Of a stretch of 64,000 bases of DNA, positions 53,532 to 62,641 are shown in pieces. The DNA lies in contig NZ_CP050022.2 of the NCBI RefSeq assembly GCF_011602485.2, positions 4,050,001 to 4,114,000 on the forward strand. The letters run 5' to 3'. Below the pieces are notes generated by a model. That model had not been told where the DNA came from. It did no database searches and worked only from the letters and a program-made list of their open reading frames with translations. This DNA comes from Bradyrhizobium sp. 1(2017) (lineage in GTDB: Bacteria > Pseudomonadota > Alphaproteobacteria > Rhizobiales > Xanthobacteraceae). The first letter of the stretch is position 1, and the number at the start of each line of letters is the position of its first letter. The translations under genes and the position numbers were made by a program.

Positions 53532-55964
53532 ATGACCAGCGCAGATACCTCGGCCGCATCCTTTGACACGGCCCCAGCGGAAGAGCCCCGGCGCTGGTCG
53601 GTGCGACGCTGGCTGGCGCCGCTTGCCGTGGGCCTGGCCCTGGGGTCGGCCTTCCTGACCTTCCTGGTCCTGACCGGCCTCACCAAGATCGAACCGACGC
53701 CGGAGGTGGTGCGCTCGTTCTATCTGATCAATGCGGCGACGATCCTGCTCCTGGTCGGGATCATCGTCCGGGAACTCTGGCAGCTGATCCTGGCCAGACG
53801 ACGGGGCCGGGCGGCGGCCCGCCTCCATGTCCAGATCGTCAGCCTGTTCTCGATCGTGGCGGTGCTGCCGGCGGTGCTGGTTGCCGTCGTCGCCAACGTC
53901 ACCATCGAACGCGGTCTCGACCGGCTGTTTTCGGGGCCGACCAAGGAGGTGATCCAGAATTCGCTGACGATCGCGCGGGCCTATATGCAGGACCATGCGC
54001 AGCTGATCCGCGGCGATATTCTCGGCATGGCCAACGACATCGCGCATGCCCGTCCGCTCTACGACCAGGACCGCCGCTCGTTCCGGGAGATGCTGACCGC
54101 GAGCGCCGGCTCGCGCAATTTGCCGGGCGCGATGATCATCGACAAGAACACCAACATCCTGGAGTCCGCCGACACCGGCATGCGGCTCGCTTATTCGCCG
54201 CCAGCGCCCGACTTTCTCAGCAACGTCAACGAGAACGAGCCCGAGATCGCGGTGCTGCCGGATGCGAGCTTCGTCGCCGCGGTGATCCGCCTGCGCGCCT
54301 TCAACGACACGTTCCTCTATGTCGCCCGGCCGCTCGATCCGAACGTCGTCAACCAGCTCAAGCAGACCGAGGTCAGCGTCGCCGAATACGCCCAGATCGA
54401 GTCGCGCCGGCTCGGCATCCAGGTCGCGTTTGCGCTGATGTTCGCGGTGATCGCGCTGACCATCCTGATGGCCTCGGTGCTGATCGGCCTCAACTTCGCC
54501 AACTCACTTGTTTCGCCGATCCGGCGGCTGATGAACGCGGCTCACACGGTCTCGACGGGCGACCTTCATGTGCAGGTGCCCGTGCACCAGTCGGAAGGCG
54601 ACCTTGCCCAATTGGGTGAGACCTTCAACAAGATGACGCAGGAATTGCGCAGCCAGCGTGACGAGCTCGTCAACGCCAGCGATCTCATCGACAGCCGCCG
54701 CCGCTTCATCGAGGCCGTGCTGTCCTCGGCGAGCGCCGGCATCATCGGCGTCGACGCGTCGGGCAGCGTCGGCATCCTCAACCGCTCCGCCGAGAAGCTG
54801 ATCGGGCACTCCGAAGCGGAGACGCTCGGCCATCCGCTGTCCGACGTTCTGCCCGAACTCGACGAGATGATGAAGTCGGCGCGGGAAGGGACCCAGCGTC
54901 TGGTGCAGGGTCAGATCACGATCACCCGCGACGGGCAGGAACGCAATCTGTCGGTCCGCGTCAGCGCCGAGAAGAACCAGCCGCACGACAGCTACATCAT
55001 CACGCTCGACGACATCACCGAGCTCGTCTCGGCGCAGCGCACCTCGGCCTGGGGCGACGTGGCGCGGCGCATCGCCCACGAGATCAAGAACCCGCTGACG
55101 CCGATCCAGCTCTCGGCCGAGCGCATCCGCCGCAAATTCGGCAAGACCATCACCGTGGACAAGGACAAGCAGATTTTCGACCAGTGCACCGACACCATCG
55201 TCCGCCAGGTCGACGACATCAGGCGCATGGTCGACGAGTTCTCCCGCTTTGCGCGGATGCCGAAACCGGTGATGGAGGGCGAGGACGTCGCCGACGCGGT
55301 GCGGCAGGCGGTGTTCCTGATGAAGGTCGCCCACCCCGAAATCGACATCGAAGCCGAGTTCAAGCAGGACCCGCTGCGGGCGCAATTCGACCGGCGGCTG
55401 ATCTCCCAGGCCGTCACCAACATCATCAAGAATGCCACCGAGGCGATCGAGCAGGTGCCACCGGAGGAGCTTGGCAAGGGCCGTATCGACGTCGTGGTGT
55501 CGCGCGAGGGCGAGGACGTGCTGATCGACGTCATCGACAACGGCATCGGCCTGCCCAAGGTCGCGCGCTCGCGGCTGCTCGAGCCTTACGTCACGACGCG
55601 CGCCAAGGGCACGGGCCTGGGCCTAGCGATCGTCGGCCGCGTGCTGGAAGACCATGGCGGGCGCATCGAGCTGAAGGACGCCGCCGACTTCCGCGAAGGC
55701 CAGCGCGGCGCCTGGATGCGGATGCGCTTTGCGATCTCCGGGCAACCTGCGAAGTCCGAGGGAGCCTCGCTGGCGCCCGCGGAATCAGCCAGGCCTGAGG
55801 CTAAGGAAACGGTTGCGGAGTCCGCCAGGGGCCCAGTCTCCAGTGCGGACTCCAGTCAAGGCTTCAGCCAGGCCCCGGAAACAAAACAGCCGTCCGCCGA
55901 AACCAAAGAGCCGGCTGAAAAGACCAATGATTCAACGAAAATCGAAGCCTCAACAGGCAGCTGA
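53532..55964 (+). CDS. ntrY: Nitrogen-regulation membrane sensor kinase NtrY
   Basis: This 810-residue membrane histidine kinase is the partner of NtrX. Hydrophobic segments lie at about residues 22-46, 58-78, 97-122 and 296-320, with a periplasmic sensor region of about 170 residues between the last two. A HAMP domain (ANSLVSPIRRLMNAAHTVST), a PAS domain, the H-box [20 protein letters not shown] with His516, and N/G boxes (NIIKNATEAIEQV; GLGLAIVGRVLEDHGG) follow. An Ala/Glu/Pro-rich tail of about 70 residues ends the protein. I place the start at the ATG at 53532; the frame is open to 53274 but upstream text is not protein-like. ntrX follows after 17 bases. Confidence 0.93.
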   Translation: MTSADTSAASFDTAPAEEPRRWSVRRWLAPLAVGLALGSAFLTFLVLTGLTKIEPTPEVVRSFYLINAATILLLVGIIVRELWQLILARRRGRAAARLHVQIVSLFSIVAVLPAVLVAVVANVTIERGLDRLFSGPTKEVIQNSLTIARAYMQDHAQLIRGDILGMANDIAHARPLYDQDRRSFREMLTASAGSRNLPGAMIIDKNTNILESADTGMRLAYSPPAPDFLSNVNENEPEIAVLPDASFVAAVIRLRAFNDTFLYVARPLDPNVVNQLKQTEVSVAEYAQIESRRLGIQVAFALMFAVIALTILMASVLIGLNFANSLVSPIRRLMNAAHTVSTGDLHVQVPVHQSEGDLAQLGETFNKMTQELRSQRDELVNASDLIDSRRRFIEAVLSSASAGIIGVDASGSVGILNRSAEKLIGHSEAETLGHPLSDVLPELDEMMKSAREGTQRLVQGQITITRDGQERNLSVRVSAEKNQPHDSYIITLDDITELVSAQRTSAWGDVARRIAHEIKNPLTPIQLSAERIRRKFGKTITVDKDKQIFDQCTDTIVRQVDDIRRMVDEFSRFARMPKPVMEGEDVADAVRQAVFLMKVAHPEIDIEAEFKQDPLRAQFDRRLISQAVTNIIKNATEAIEQVPPEELGKGRIDVVVSREGEDVLIDVIDNGIGLPKVARSRLLEPYVTTRAKGTGLGLAIVGRVLEDHGGRIELKDAADFREGQRGAWMRMRFAISGQPAKSEGASLAPAESARPEAKETVAESARGPVSSADSSQGFSQAPETKQPSAETKEPAEKTNDSTKIEASTGS

Positions 55965-55981
55965 CAAGGCAGGCGCGACCC

Positions 55982-57352
55982 ATGGCAAGTGAAATTCTGA
56001 TTGTCGATGATGAGGCCGATATTCGGGATCTCGTTGCGGGCATTCTCGAAGACGAGGGGTTCGTCACAAGGACCGCACGCGACAGCGATACGGCGCTCGC
56101 CGAGATCGCCAACCGCAGGCCGCATCTCGTGTTCCTCGACATCTGGCTCCAGGGCTCCAAGCTCGACGGCTTGCAGCTGCTGGAGCAGGTCAAGAAGGAC
56201 AATGCCGATCTGCCGGTCGTGATGATCTCGGGCCACGGCAACATCGAGACAGCGGTCGCCGCGATCAAGCGCGGCGCCTACGACTTCATCGAGAAGCCGT
56301 TCAAGGCCGACCGGCTGATCCTGGTCGCGACGAGGGCACTGGAGAACTCGCGACTCAAGCGCGAGGTCAAGGAGCTGAAGCAGCTCGCGCCCAGCGCCAG
56401 CCAGCTCGTCGGCCGTTCGCCCAGCATGAACCAGCTGCGCCAGACGATCGAGCGCGCGGCCAAGGCCAACAGCCGCATCCTGATCGTCGGCCCCGCCGGC
56501 GCCGGCAAGGAGTTGACGGCGCGCACGCTGCACACGGCCTCGGGCCGCGCCGATGGGCCCTTCGTCGTCATCAACGCCGCCGCAATCACGCCCGAGCGGA
56601 TGGAGCATGAGCTGTTCGGCGTCGAGCAGTCCAACGGCGAACAGCCGCGCAAGCCCGGTGCGCTCGAGGAAGCCCATGGCGGCACGCTGTTCATCGACGA
56701 GATCGCGGACATGCCGCGCGAAACCCAAAACAAGATCCTGCGCGTGCTGGTCGAGCAGTCGTTCCAGCGCGTCGGCGGCACCGCCAAGGTGCAGGTCGAC
56801 GTCCGCATCATCTCGTCCACTGCGCGCAATCTCGAGGAGGAGATCGCGGCCGGCCATTTCCGTGAGGACCTCTATCACCGCCTCTCGGTGGTGCCGATCC
56901 GCGTGCCCGCGCTGTCGGAGCGGCGCGAGGACATTCCGGAGCTGATCGACTACTTCATGGAGCAGATCTCGGCCGGCAGCGGCCTGCCGAAGCGTCAGAT
57001 CGGGCAGGACGCGATGGCGGTGCTGCAATCGCACGTCTGGCCGGGCAACGTGCGCCAGCTCCGCAACAACGTTGAGAGAGTCATGATTCTGGCCGCGGGT
57101 GGGCCCGAAGTGATCATCACGGCCGACATGTTGCCGCAGGACGTCGGCTCCATGGTGCCGGCGATGCCAACCAGCAACAATGGCGAGCACATCATGGGCC
57201 TGCCGCTGCGCGAAGCGCGGGAAGTGTTCGAGCGCGACTATTTGATTGCACAGATCAGCCGTTTCTCAGGAAATATTTCTCGCACGGCCGAGTTTGTTGG
57301 CATGGAACGTTCGGCGCTGCATCGCAAGTTGAAGGCGCTCGGCGTCGGCTAG
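55982..57352 (+). CDS. ntrX: Nitrogen-regulation response regulator NtrX
   Basis: This 456-residue regulator has a receiver domain with phosphorylation site Asp53 (HLVFLDIWLQG), an AAA+ domain and a C-terminal helix-turn-helix (GNISRTAEFVGMERSALHRK). Walker A is altered to GPAGAGKE (170-177). The loop that should carry GAFTGA (about 213-226) reads GVEQSNGEQPRKPG, so direct activation of sigma-54 is not expected. Walker B GGTLFIDEIAD is intact. This divergence is known in NtrX orthologues of alphaproteobacteria. Confidence 0.96.
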   Translation: MASEILIVDDEADIRDLVAGILEDEGFVTRTARDSDTALAEIANRRPHLVFLDIWLQGSKLDGLQLLEQVKKDNADLPVVMISGHGNIETAVAAIKRGAYDFIEKPFKADRLILVATRALENSRLKREVKELKQLAPSASQLVGRSPSMNQLRQTIERAAKANSRILIVGPAGAGKELTARTLHTASGRADGPFVVINAAAITPERMEHELFGVEQSNGEQPRKPGALEEAHGGTLFIDEIADMPRETQNKILRVLVEQSFQRVGGTAKVQVDVRIISSTARNLEEEIAAGHFREDLYHRLSVVPIRVPALSERREDIPELIDYFMEQISAGSGLPKRQIGQDAMAVLQSHVWPGNVRQLRNNVERVMILAAGGPEVIITADMLPQDVGSMVPAMPTSNNGEHIMGLPLREAREVFERDYLIAQISRFSGNISRTAEFVGMERSALHRKLKALGVG

Positions 57353-57511
57353 CGCGGTTTTGCTGCCGCCGCAGATCAGGGATAAGCGAGGAAAATCATC
57401 GCCTTCCGTAGTTTTTCGGGCGAGTACGGCATGGGCTGCGGCGTGAAGCGGCTTGCCTAATAAGTCCACCTGTCCTCTAATCATGCAGCTGTTCCTTCCG
57501 AGGGGGATCTC

Positions 57512-57646
57512 ATGAGGAACAGCAACCGGGAAAGGCCCCACATCAACCAAAACAGGGGCGCAACCGGCGCAATAAAAAGAAACTCAAAGCGAGAAAAAAA
57601 CAATGGCGGCAGACCGCGCACAAAACCTACAGGACACCTTCCTTAA
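57512..57646 (+). CDS. Possible leader ORF overlapping the start of hfq (44 codons)
   Basis: GAGGGGGATCTC-ATG is one of the better ribosome sites in the region. The frame encodes a basic, Asn/Arg-rich peptide ([20 protein letters not shown] onward) and runs 44 bases into hfq before stopping. It may be a regulatory leader or chance. The remaining 57353-57602 sequence shows no gene and should hold the hfq promoter. Confidence 0.25.
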   Translation: MRNSNRERPHINQNRGATGAIKRNSKREKNNGGRPRTKPTGHLP

Positions 57647-57851
57647 TCACGTTCGCAAAACCAAGACGCCACTGACGATCTTTCTGGTCAACGGAGTGAA
57701 GCTCCAGGGCATCGTGACCTGGTTCGACAATTTCTGTTTGCTGCTTCGGCGCGACGGTCACTCGCAACTTGTCTACAAGCATGCGATCTCGACCATCATG
57801 CCGGGTGCGCCGATTCAGTTGTTCGAAGGCGGCGAGGATCAGCCGACTTGA
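57603..57851 (+). CDS. hfq: RNA chaperone Hfq
   Basis: This 82-residue Sm-like protein forms hexamers that pair small RNAs with mRNAs. Sm1 reads [20 protein letters not shown] and Sm2 contains [12 protein letters not shown] with the conserved [15 protein letters not shown] at the start is the usual proximal-face helix with Gln and Phe contacts. Alphaproteobacterial Hfq proteins are short like this one. It lies between ntrX and hflX and precedes hflX by 11 bases. Confidence 0.97.
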   Translation: MAADRAQNLQDTFLNHVRKTKTPLTIFLVNGVKLQGIVTWFDNFCLLLRRDGHSQLVYKHAISTIMPGAPIQLFEGGEDQPT

Positions 57852-57862
57852 GAGTGATCTGA

Positions 57863-59242
57863 TTGGAACCCCGGAATTTCGACGGGGATGCCGACCGTCC
57901 GCGGCCGGCGGGGGCTAAGCAGACGGGGCGGGTGCTGGTCATCGGCCCCTATTTGCGGGTGCGCGCAGGCAGTGCCGACGCGCAATCGGAGAGTCACGTT
58001 CAGCGAGACGCCGAGGCCCGGCTCGATGAAGCCGCCGGCCTCGCGCGCGCGATCGATCTCGTCATTGCGGACGCCATCGTCGCGCCGATCAGCCAGATCC
58101 GGCCCGCAACCTATATCGGCAAGGGCAAGGTCGAGGAGATCGCCGCGCTGATCAAGAGCCTCGATGTCGAGCTCGTGGTGATGGATTGCGCGCTGGCGCC
58201 GATCCAGCAGCGCAATCTCGAGAAGGAGCTACACGCCAAGGTACTCGATCGCACCGGGCTCATTCTGGAAATCTTCGGCCGCCGCGCCAAGACCAGGGAA
58301 GGCTCGCTCCAGGTCGAGCTCGCGCATCTCAACTACCAGCGCTCGCGCCTGGTGCGGTCATGGACCCACCTCGAACGCCAGCGCGGCGGTTTCGGCTTCA
58401 TGGGCGGTCCCGGCGAGACGCAAATCGAAGCCGACCGCCGCCTGATCCAGGAGCGCATCTCAAAGCTCGAGGGCGAGCTGAAGAAGGTGCAGGCGACGCG
58501 GCGTTTGCATCGCGCGGGGCGCCAGCGCGTGCCGTATCGCGTCGTCGCGCTAGTCGGCTACACCAATGCCGGCAAGTCGACGCTATTCAATCGCCTGACG
58601 CGCGCCGACGTGCAGGCCGCCGACATGCTGTTCGCCACGCTCGATCCGACCTTGCGCGCGCTCAACCTGCCGCATGGCGGCAAGGCAATGCTGTCGGACA
58701 CGGTCGGCTTCATCTCCAATCTGCCGACCCAGCTCGTCGCCGCCTTCCGCGCCACGCTGGAAGAGGTGCTGGAGGCCGACGTCATCCTGCATGTCCGCGA
58801 CATCTCGCACGAGGATGCCGAAGCGCAGCAAAGCGACGTCGACGCCGTGCTGCGCCAGCTCGGCATCAACCCCGATGATTCTGGCCGTATCATCGAAGTC
58901 TGGAACAAGATCGATCGCTATGATGCCGAGCAGCGCGAAGAGCTTCTGAACATCGCGGCGCGCAGGCCGGAAGATCATCCGGCGATGCTGGTTTCCGCCG
59001 TATCAGGCGAGGGGGTCGAGGCACTGCTCGCCGCGATCGAGGAGCGGCTCGCGGCCAAGCGCACCACACTCGATCTCTCTATCGACGCCGCCGACGGGGC
59101 CGGCATCAGCTGGCTCCACCGCAATTCCGAGGTGCTGGCGAAGGAGCTGCACGACGGCCGCTTCGACATGACCGTTCGCGTGGACGAGACCAAGCGGGAT
59201 ATCGTGGTGAGCCGGTTTGACGCCGTGCCGCGCGTGGCTTGA
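57863..59242 (+). CDS. hflX: GTPase HflX
   Basis: This 459-residue ribosome-associated GTPase has an N-terminal HflX domain (YIGKGKVEEIAALIKSLDVE; LQVELAHLNYQRSRLVRSW), the GFGFMGGPGETQIEADRR motif, and a G domain with P-loop GYTNAGKSTLFN and DTVGFISNLP as G3. WNKIDRYD supplies the guanine-specificity motif. The start is a TTG at 57863 after GAGAG; no in-frame ATG lies nearby. Order hfq-hflX is conserved in many proteobacteria. Confidence 0.93.
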   Translation: MEPRNFDGDADRPRPAGAKQTGRVLVIGPYLRVRAGSADAQSESHVQRDAEARLDEAAGLARAIDLVIADAIVAPISQIRPATYIGKGKVEEIAALIKSLDVELVVMDCALAPIQQRNLEKELHAKVLDRTGLILEIFGRRAKTREGSLQVELAHLNYQRSRLVRSWTHLERQRGGFGFMGGPGETQIEADRRLIQERISKLEGELKKVQATRRLHRAGRQRVPYRVVALVGYTNAGKSTLFNRLTRADVQAADMLFATLDPTLRALNLPHGGKAMLSDTVGFISNLPTQLVAAFRATLEEVLEADVILHVRDISHEDAEAQQSDVDAVLRQLGINPDDSGRIIEVWNKIDRYDAEQREELLNIAARRPEDHPAMLVSAVSGEGVEALLAAIEERLAAKRTTLDLSIDAADGAGISWLHRNSEVLAKELHDGRFDMTVRVDETKRDIVVSRFDAVPRVA

Positions 59243-59278
59243 TCGCGAGAGTTCACTCGAGGACTAAAGGGCTGCAAG

Positions 59279-59794
59279 ATGGCCATAACCGTCCGACCGA
59301 TGACCCTGCAGGAAACGGCGGAGATCATTGAGTATTTCCACGCTGCGACGCCGGAGCACCTGGAAATGCTCGGGGTCGACCCGACGCGATTACCGCCGGT
59401 GTCGCAATGGCAGCGGCTGTACGAGCAAATGTTCGACCGGCCTGTCGAGCAAAGAAATAGCTTTCTGGTGAGCTGGCTCTCCGATGACAAGTTCGTCGGC
59501 TTCTCGACCGCCGACAAGATCCGCATTGGCCAGCAGGCATATATGCATCTGCACATCACCGATCCACCGCTGCGCAAGCAGGGCATTGGCGTGGAGTGCG
59601 TCCGAAGGACCGTCGAACTTTATTTCCACGCTCTACAGCTGAAGCAGCTTTTCTGTGAGCCCAACGCGTTCAACGTCGCTCCGAACCGCACGCTTCAAAA
59701 AGCGGGTTTCACATACGTCAAGACGCACATGACCGTTCCGGGCCCTCTCAACTTCCATCAGGCGGTCAACCGCTGGATGATCGATCGAGGCTGA
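59279..59794 (+). CDS. GNAT-family N-acetyltransferase-like protein
   Basis: This 171-residue protein has the GNAT acetyl-CoA-binding pattern in LRKQGIGVECVRRTVELYF and PNAFNVAPNRTLQKAGFTYV, the Asn and final beta strands of the fold. The middle (QAYMHLHITDPPLRKQG) matches beta4-alpha3. The substrate is unknown. The ATG at 59279 lies 36 bases after hflX. Confidence 0.8.
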   Translation: MAITVRPMTLQETAEIIEYFHAATPEHLEMLGVDPTRLPPVSQWQRLYEQMFDRPVEQRNSFLVSWLSDDKFVGFSTADKIRIGQQAYMHLHITDPPLRKQGIGVECVRRTVELYFHALQLKQLFCEPNAFNVAPNRTLQKAGFTYVKTHMTVPGPLNFHQAVNRWMIDRG

Positions 59795-59823
59795 CGGCGT
59801 GGTCTCTCCGCCACTGCGCTCAA

Positions 59824-60642
59824 CTAAGTAGCGGTCTTGGCCGCATTCCACAATGCGTCCATCTCGGCGAGCGATGCCTGTTCGAGCGTACGGCCCTGCG
59901 CTTCCAGCGTCCGCTCGATATAGGCAAAGCGCCGCTCGAACTTCGCGTTGGTCGCACGCAAGGCTGCTTCCGGATCCGCGTCGACATGGCGGGCGAGGTT
60001 GACGAGCGCGAACATGAGGTCGCCGGTCTCCTCCGCCAGGCCAGCGCTGTCGTTGCGGTCGAGCGCCGCCTCGATCTCGTCGGCTTCCTCGCGGATCTTC
60101 TGCAGCACCGCGCGCGGGTCGTTCCAGTCGAAGCCGACGGTGGAAGCCTTGCGCTGGAGCTCCATGGCGCGGGTCAGTGCGGGCTGGCCGGCCTTCACAC
60201 CCGAGAGCAGTGACTTGCGCGACGGGGCTTCCTCCGTCGGCCGGCGCGCGGCGCGCTCGGCCTTCTCCTCGGCCTTGATGCGGTCCCAGACCTCCTTGAC
60301 GTGGTGCGAGGCGAGGTTGCCGTCCTTGTCGGCGAAGACATGGGGATGGCGCCGGATCATTTTTCGCGTGATGGCCTCGACCACGTCGCCAAAAGCAAAG
60401 GCGTTCTGCTCCTCGGCCATCTGGGCGTGATACACCACCTGCAACAGGAGATCGCCGAGCTCCTCCCTGAGATCGTCGAGATCGCCGCGCGTGATCGCGT
60501 CCACCACCTCATAAGCTTCCTCGATCGTGTAGGGCGCGATGGTCGCAAAATCCTGCTCGAGGTCCCAGGGACAGCCGGTGACCGGCGTGCGCAGCGCCGC
60601 CATGATCTCGATCAGGCGGGAAATGTCGCGGGAAGGGGTCAT
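59824..60642 (-). CDS. mazG: Nucleoside triphosphate pyrophosphohydrolase MazG
   Basis: This 272-residue enzyme hydrolyses nucleoside triphosphates to monophosphates and pyrophosphate. MAALRTPVTGCPWDLEQDFA and YTIEEAYEVVDAITRGDLDD are diagnostic; EELGDLLLQVVYHAQMAEE holds the metal-binding EExxD pattern. A second, weaker MazG repeat is present (EEADEIEAALDRNDSAGLAE, EETGDLMFALVNLARH). The gene is convergent with the GNAT gene and divergent from queC. Confidence 0.95.
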   Translation of the reverse strand: MTPSRDISRLIEIMAALRTPVTGCPWDLEQDFATIAPYTIEEAYEVVDAITRGDLDDLREELGDLLLQVVYHAQMAEEQNAFAFGDVVEAITRKMIRRHPHVFADKDGNLASHHVKEVWDRIKAEEKAERAARRPTEEAPSRKSLLSGVKAGQPALTRAMELQRKASTVGFDWNDPRAVLQKIREEADEIEAALDRNDSAGLAEETGDLMFALVNLARHVDADPEAALRATNAKFERRFAYIERTLEAQGRTLEQASLAEMDALWNAAKTAT

Positions 60643-60768
60643 TGCGGGGCGGTCTCCTAGCTCTCACGCCTTATGCCAAAAGCGGGCCGCCGTTCCCAGC
60701 GGGGCCCGGCCGAACGGGACGATTTCCACCGATTGGCGGGCGGTCGGCGCAGTGCTAAAGCGCGGGTC

Positions 60769-61482
60769 ATGAGTGACGCATTTTCATCACAAACCGCGCT
60801 GGTGCTGTTTTCCGGCGGCCAGGATTCCACGACCTGCCTCGCCTGGGCGCTCAGCCGCTTCGCGCGGGTGGAGACGCTCGGGTTCGAGTACGGTCAGCGC
60901 CACGCTATCGAGCTGGCCTGCCGCGACCGGCTGTTCGACGGCATCAAGGGCCTGCGCGCGGACTGGGCCGCAAAGCTCGGCGAGAGCCATACGCTGTCGA
61001 TCCCGACGCTGGCCGCCGTCTCCGAGACGGCGCTGACGCGCGACGTCGCGATCGCGATGGGCGCCGACGGTCTGCCCAACACCTTCGTGCCCGGCCGCAA
61101 TCTGGTGTTCCTGACCTTCGCCGCGGCCCTGGCCTACCGGCGCGGCATCACCCACATCGCCGGCGGCATGTGCGAGACCGACTATTCCGGCTATCCCGAT
61201 TGCCGCGACGACACCATCCGCGCGATGCAGGCGGCGCTCTCGCTCGGCATGGCCAGGACGTTCGAGTTGCATACGCCCTTGATGTGGATCGACAAGGCCG
61301 CGACGTGGAAACTGGCGCATGACCTCGGCGGCGACGGGCTGGTCGACCTCATCCGCGAGCAGTCGCACACCTGCTATCTCGGCGAACGCGGCGCGCAGCA
61401 TGATTGGGGCTATGGCTGCGGCGAATGCCCGGCCTGCAGCCTGCGCGCGAAGGGATGGCGGGAGTTCGCGGCGGCGAGGTAG
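60769..61482 (+). CDS. queC: 7-cyano-7-deazaguanine synthase QueC
   Basis: This 237-residue ATP-dependent enzyme makes preQ0, the precursor of queuosine in tRNA. The PP-loop is [18 protein letters not shown], and the zinc site is at the C-terminus ([20 protein letters not shown], then ACSLRAKGW). [20 protein letters not shown] is family text. The ATG at 60769 is chosen at the family start. queD and queE are not within the window. A short dispersed repeat follows. Confidence 0.93.
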   Translation: MSDAFSSQTALVLFSGGQDSTTCLAWALSRFARVETLGFEYGQRHAIELACRDRLFDGIKGLRADWAAKLGESHTLSIPTLAAVSETALTRDVAIAMGADGLPNTFVPGRNLVFLTFAAALAYRRGITHIAGGMCETDYSGYPDCRDDTIRAMQAALSLGMARTFELHTPLMWIDKAATWKLAHDLGGDGLVDLIREQSHTCYLGERGAQHDWGYGCGECPACSLRAKGWREFAAAR

Positions 61483-61493
61483 GGCCGCGCCGA

Positions 61494-61570
61494 ACTACTC
61501 TCGTGCCGCGGACGCGGCGCAGCGCGTCTACAGCGGTGCGCTGCAGAGCCGGGACACGAGAGTGAGCTGC
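61494..61570. repeat. Dispersed Bradyrhizobium-type palindromic repeat, short form
   Basis: CTACTCTCGTGCCGCGGACGC...GCGCTGCAGAGCCGGGACACGAGAG is a short inverted repeat sharing its arms with 39368-39511 (GGACGCGGCGCAGCGCGT, GCAGAGCCGG). It lies between queC and the convergent nitrile hydratase accessory gene. Confidence 0.65.
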
Positions 61571-61609
61571 AGGGCATTGCGTTGCTCGCAATGACGAACT
61601 CAGCAGGAG

Positions 61610-61927
61610 CTAACCAAAATCCTCCGGGCGCAACTCAATCGGCTTGCCGTGCGGCGTGCGATCGGCCGCGTGGTCCCAGGCGTCGCGATAGCGGTGCAGC
61701 GTTTCCGTGGACGCGACGCCCTTGCGTGCAACGAGGCCTTCCAGCGTGGCGAGCCAGTGCAAATAGTAGGTCTCGCCAGTATCAGGATCGCCGGCGGCCT
61801 GCGCACGCTTGATCTCATCGGCAAGGGCGGCGGCCCATTCGGGCCAGGTGAACACGCCGCGTTCGTGCAGGCTCAAGGCCATCGCGAATGCGTGCGCCTC
61901 CCAGGGCGCGCGGAAGACGGGTGTCAT
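61610..61927 (-). CDS. Nitrile hydratase accessory/activator protein, probably with disturbed N-terminus
   Basis: This 105-residue protein helps mature nitrile hydratase. VFRAPWEAHAFAMALSLHER, FTWPEWAAALADEIKRAQAA, ETYYLHWLATLEGLVARKG and TPHGKPIEL are family text. The ATG at 61927 is the only plausible start in this frame. However, a different frame beginning at an ATG that overlaps the beta-subunit stop (61982) encodes [20 protein letters not shown], which resembles the missing normal N-terminus and runs out of frame near 61926. A one- or two-base indel may have separated the parts, so the protein may be shortened or inactive. Confidence 0.75.
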   Translation of the reverse strand: MTPVFRAPWEAHAFAMALSLHERGVFTWPEWAAALADEIKRAQAAGDPDTGETYYLHWLATLEGLVARKGVASTETLHRYRDAWDHAADRTPHGKPIELRPEDFG

Positions 61928-61981
61928 CGCGCGGAATGCTCGGAATCGCCATCGTCGCGGCGGCCGCAAGCGGGCTGCTCA

Positions 61982-62641
61982 TCACGCCGGGTCCAGATAG
62001 GGCTCGAACGCGTCGATTGACACTTTCAGCGTCGGATCGCCATCGGCGCCCCAGAGATCACGGCCCTCGAACACGACCGTGTAGAGCCACTGCGGATTTT
62101 CGCCGAGTTCCATCGCCGCGGAATCCGGAAACACGTGGCAGCCATGGTTGAGCTCGACCACGCCGACGTGGCCGCGCACATAGCGCGGCAGCCGCGTATG
62201 CGTGGCCGGATGAATGTTCTTGGCGCGCACGCGATCGCCTATATTGAACCTGGCGGACGCCGGGGCAGGGCGGGCGAACTTGCCGCGCACCATCACGCGC
62301 TCGACATTGGCGAGGTCGAACTTGCCGTGCTTGAGCGCCTTCGGGGCTTGCATCGCGCGGCCGGCGGCGACCTCCTCCCTGGTGAGGTAGCCTTTCTCGA
62401 TCAGCATCTCCTCGAGGCCGAGGAACCATTTCTTGTAGTAGGAGCTCGAGAGATAAATATGTGGCGGCAGCGTCTCGCGATAGAAGCGCGAGGTGTCGAT
62501 GTTGAAGGCGCCAGCCGCTCCCATTGCGCGCACCATGGCCAGAACGCGGGACTCCCACTCCTCGTGGAACATCGGCTCGTTCGGTTCGGGCTCGACCTTG
62601 CCGAACCCGTCCATCCCACCCATGTCGTGCACGCCATTCAC
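61982..62641 (-). CDS. nthB: Nitrile hydratase subunit beta
   Basis: This 219-residue subunit forms the active enzyme with alpha; nitriles are hydrated to amides. [20 protein letters not shown] is the standard start, read from a GTG at 62641 that overlaps the alpha stop (GTGA). [40 protein letters not shown] and the SH3-like C-terminal domain ([34 protein letters not shown]) are all present. Length and ends look complete. Confidence 0.94.
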   Translation of the reverse strand: MNGVHDMGGMDGFGKVEPEPNEPMFHEEWESRVLAMVRAMGAAGAFNIDTSRFYRETLPPHIYLSSSYYKKWFLGLEEMLIEKGYLTREEVAAGRAMQAPKALKHGKFDLANVERVMVRGKFARPAPASARFNIGDRVRAKNIHPATHTRLPRYVRGHVGVVELNHGCHVFPDSAAMELGENPQWLYTVVFEGRDLWGADGDPTLKVSIDAFEPYLDPA

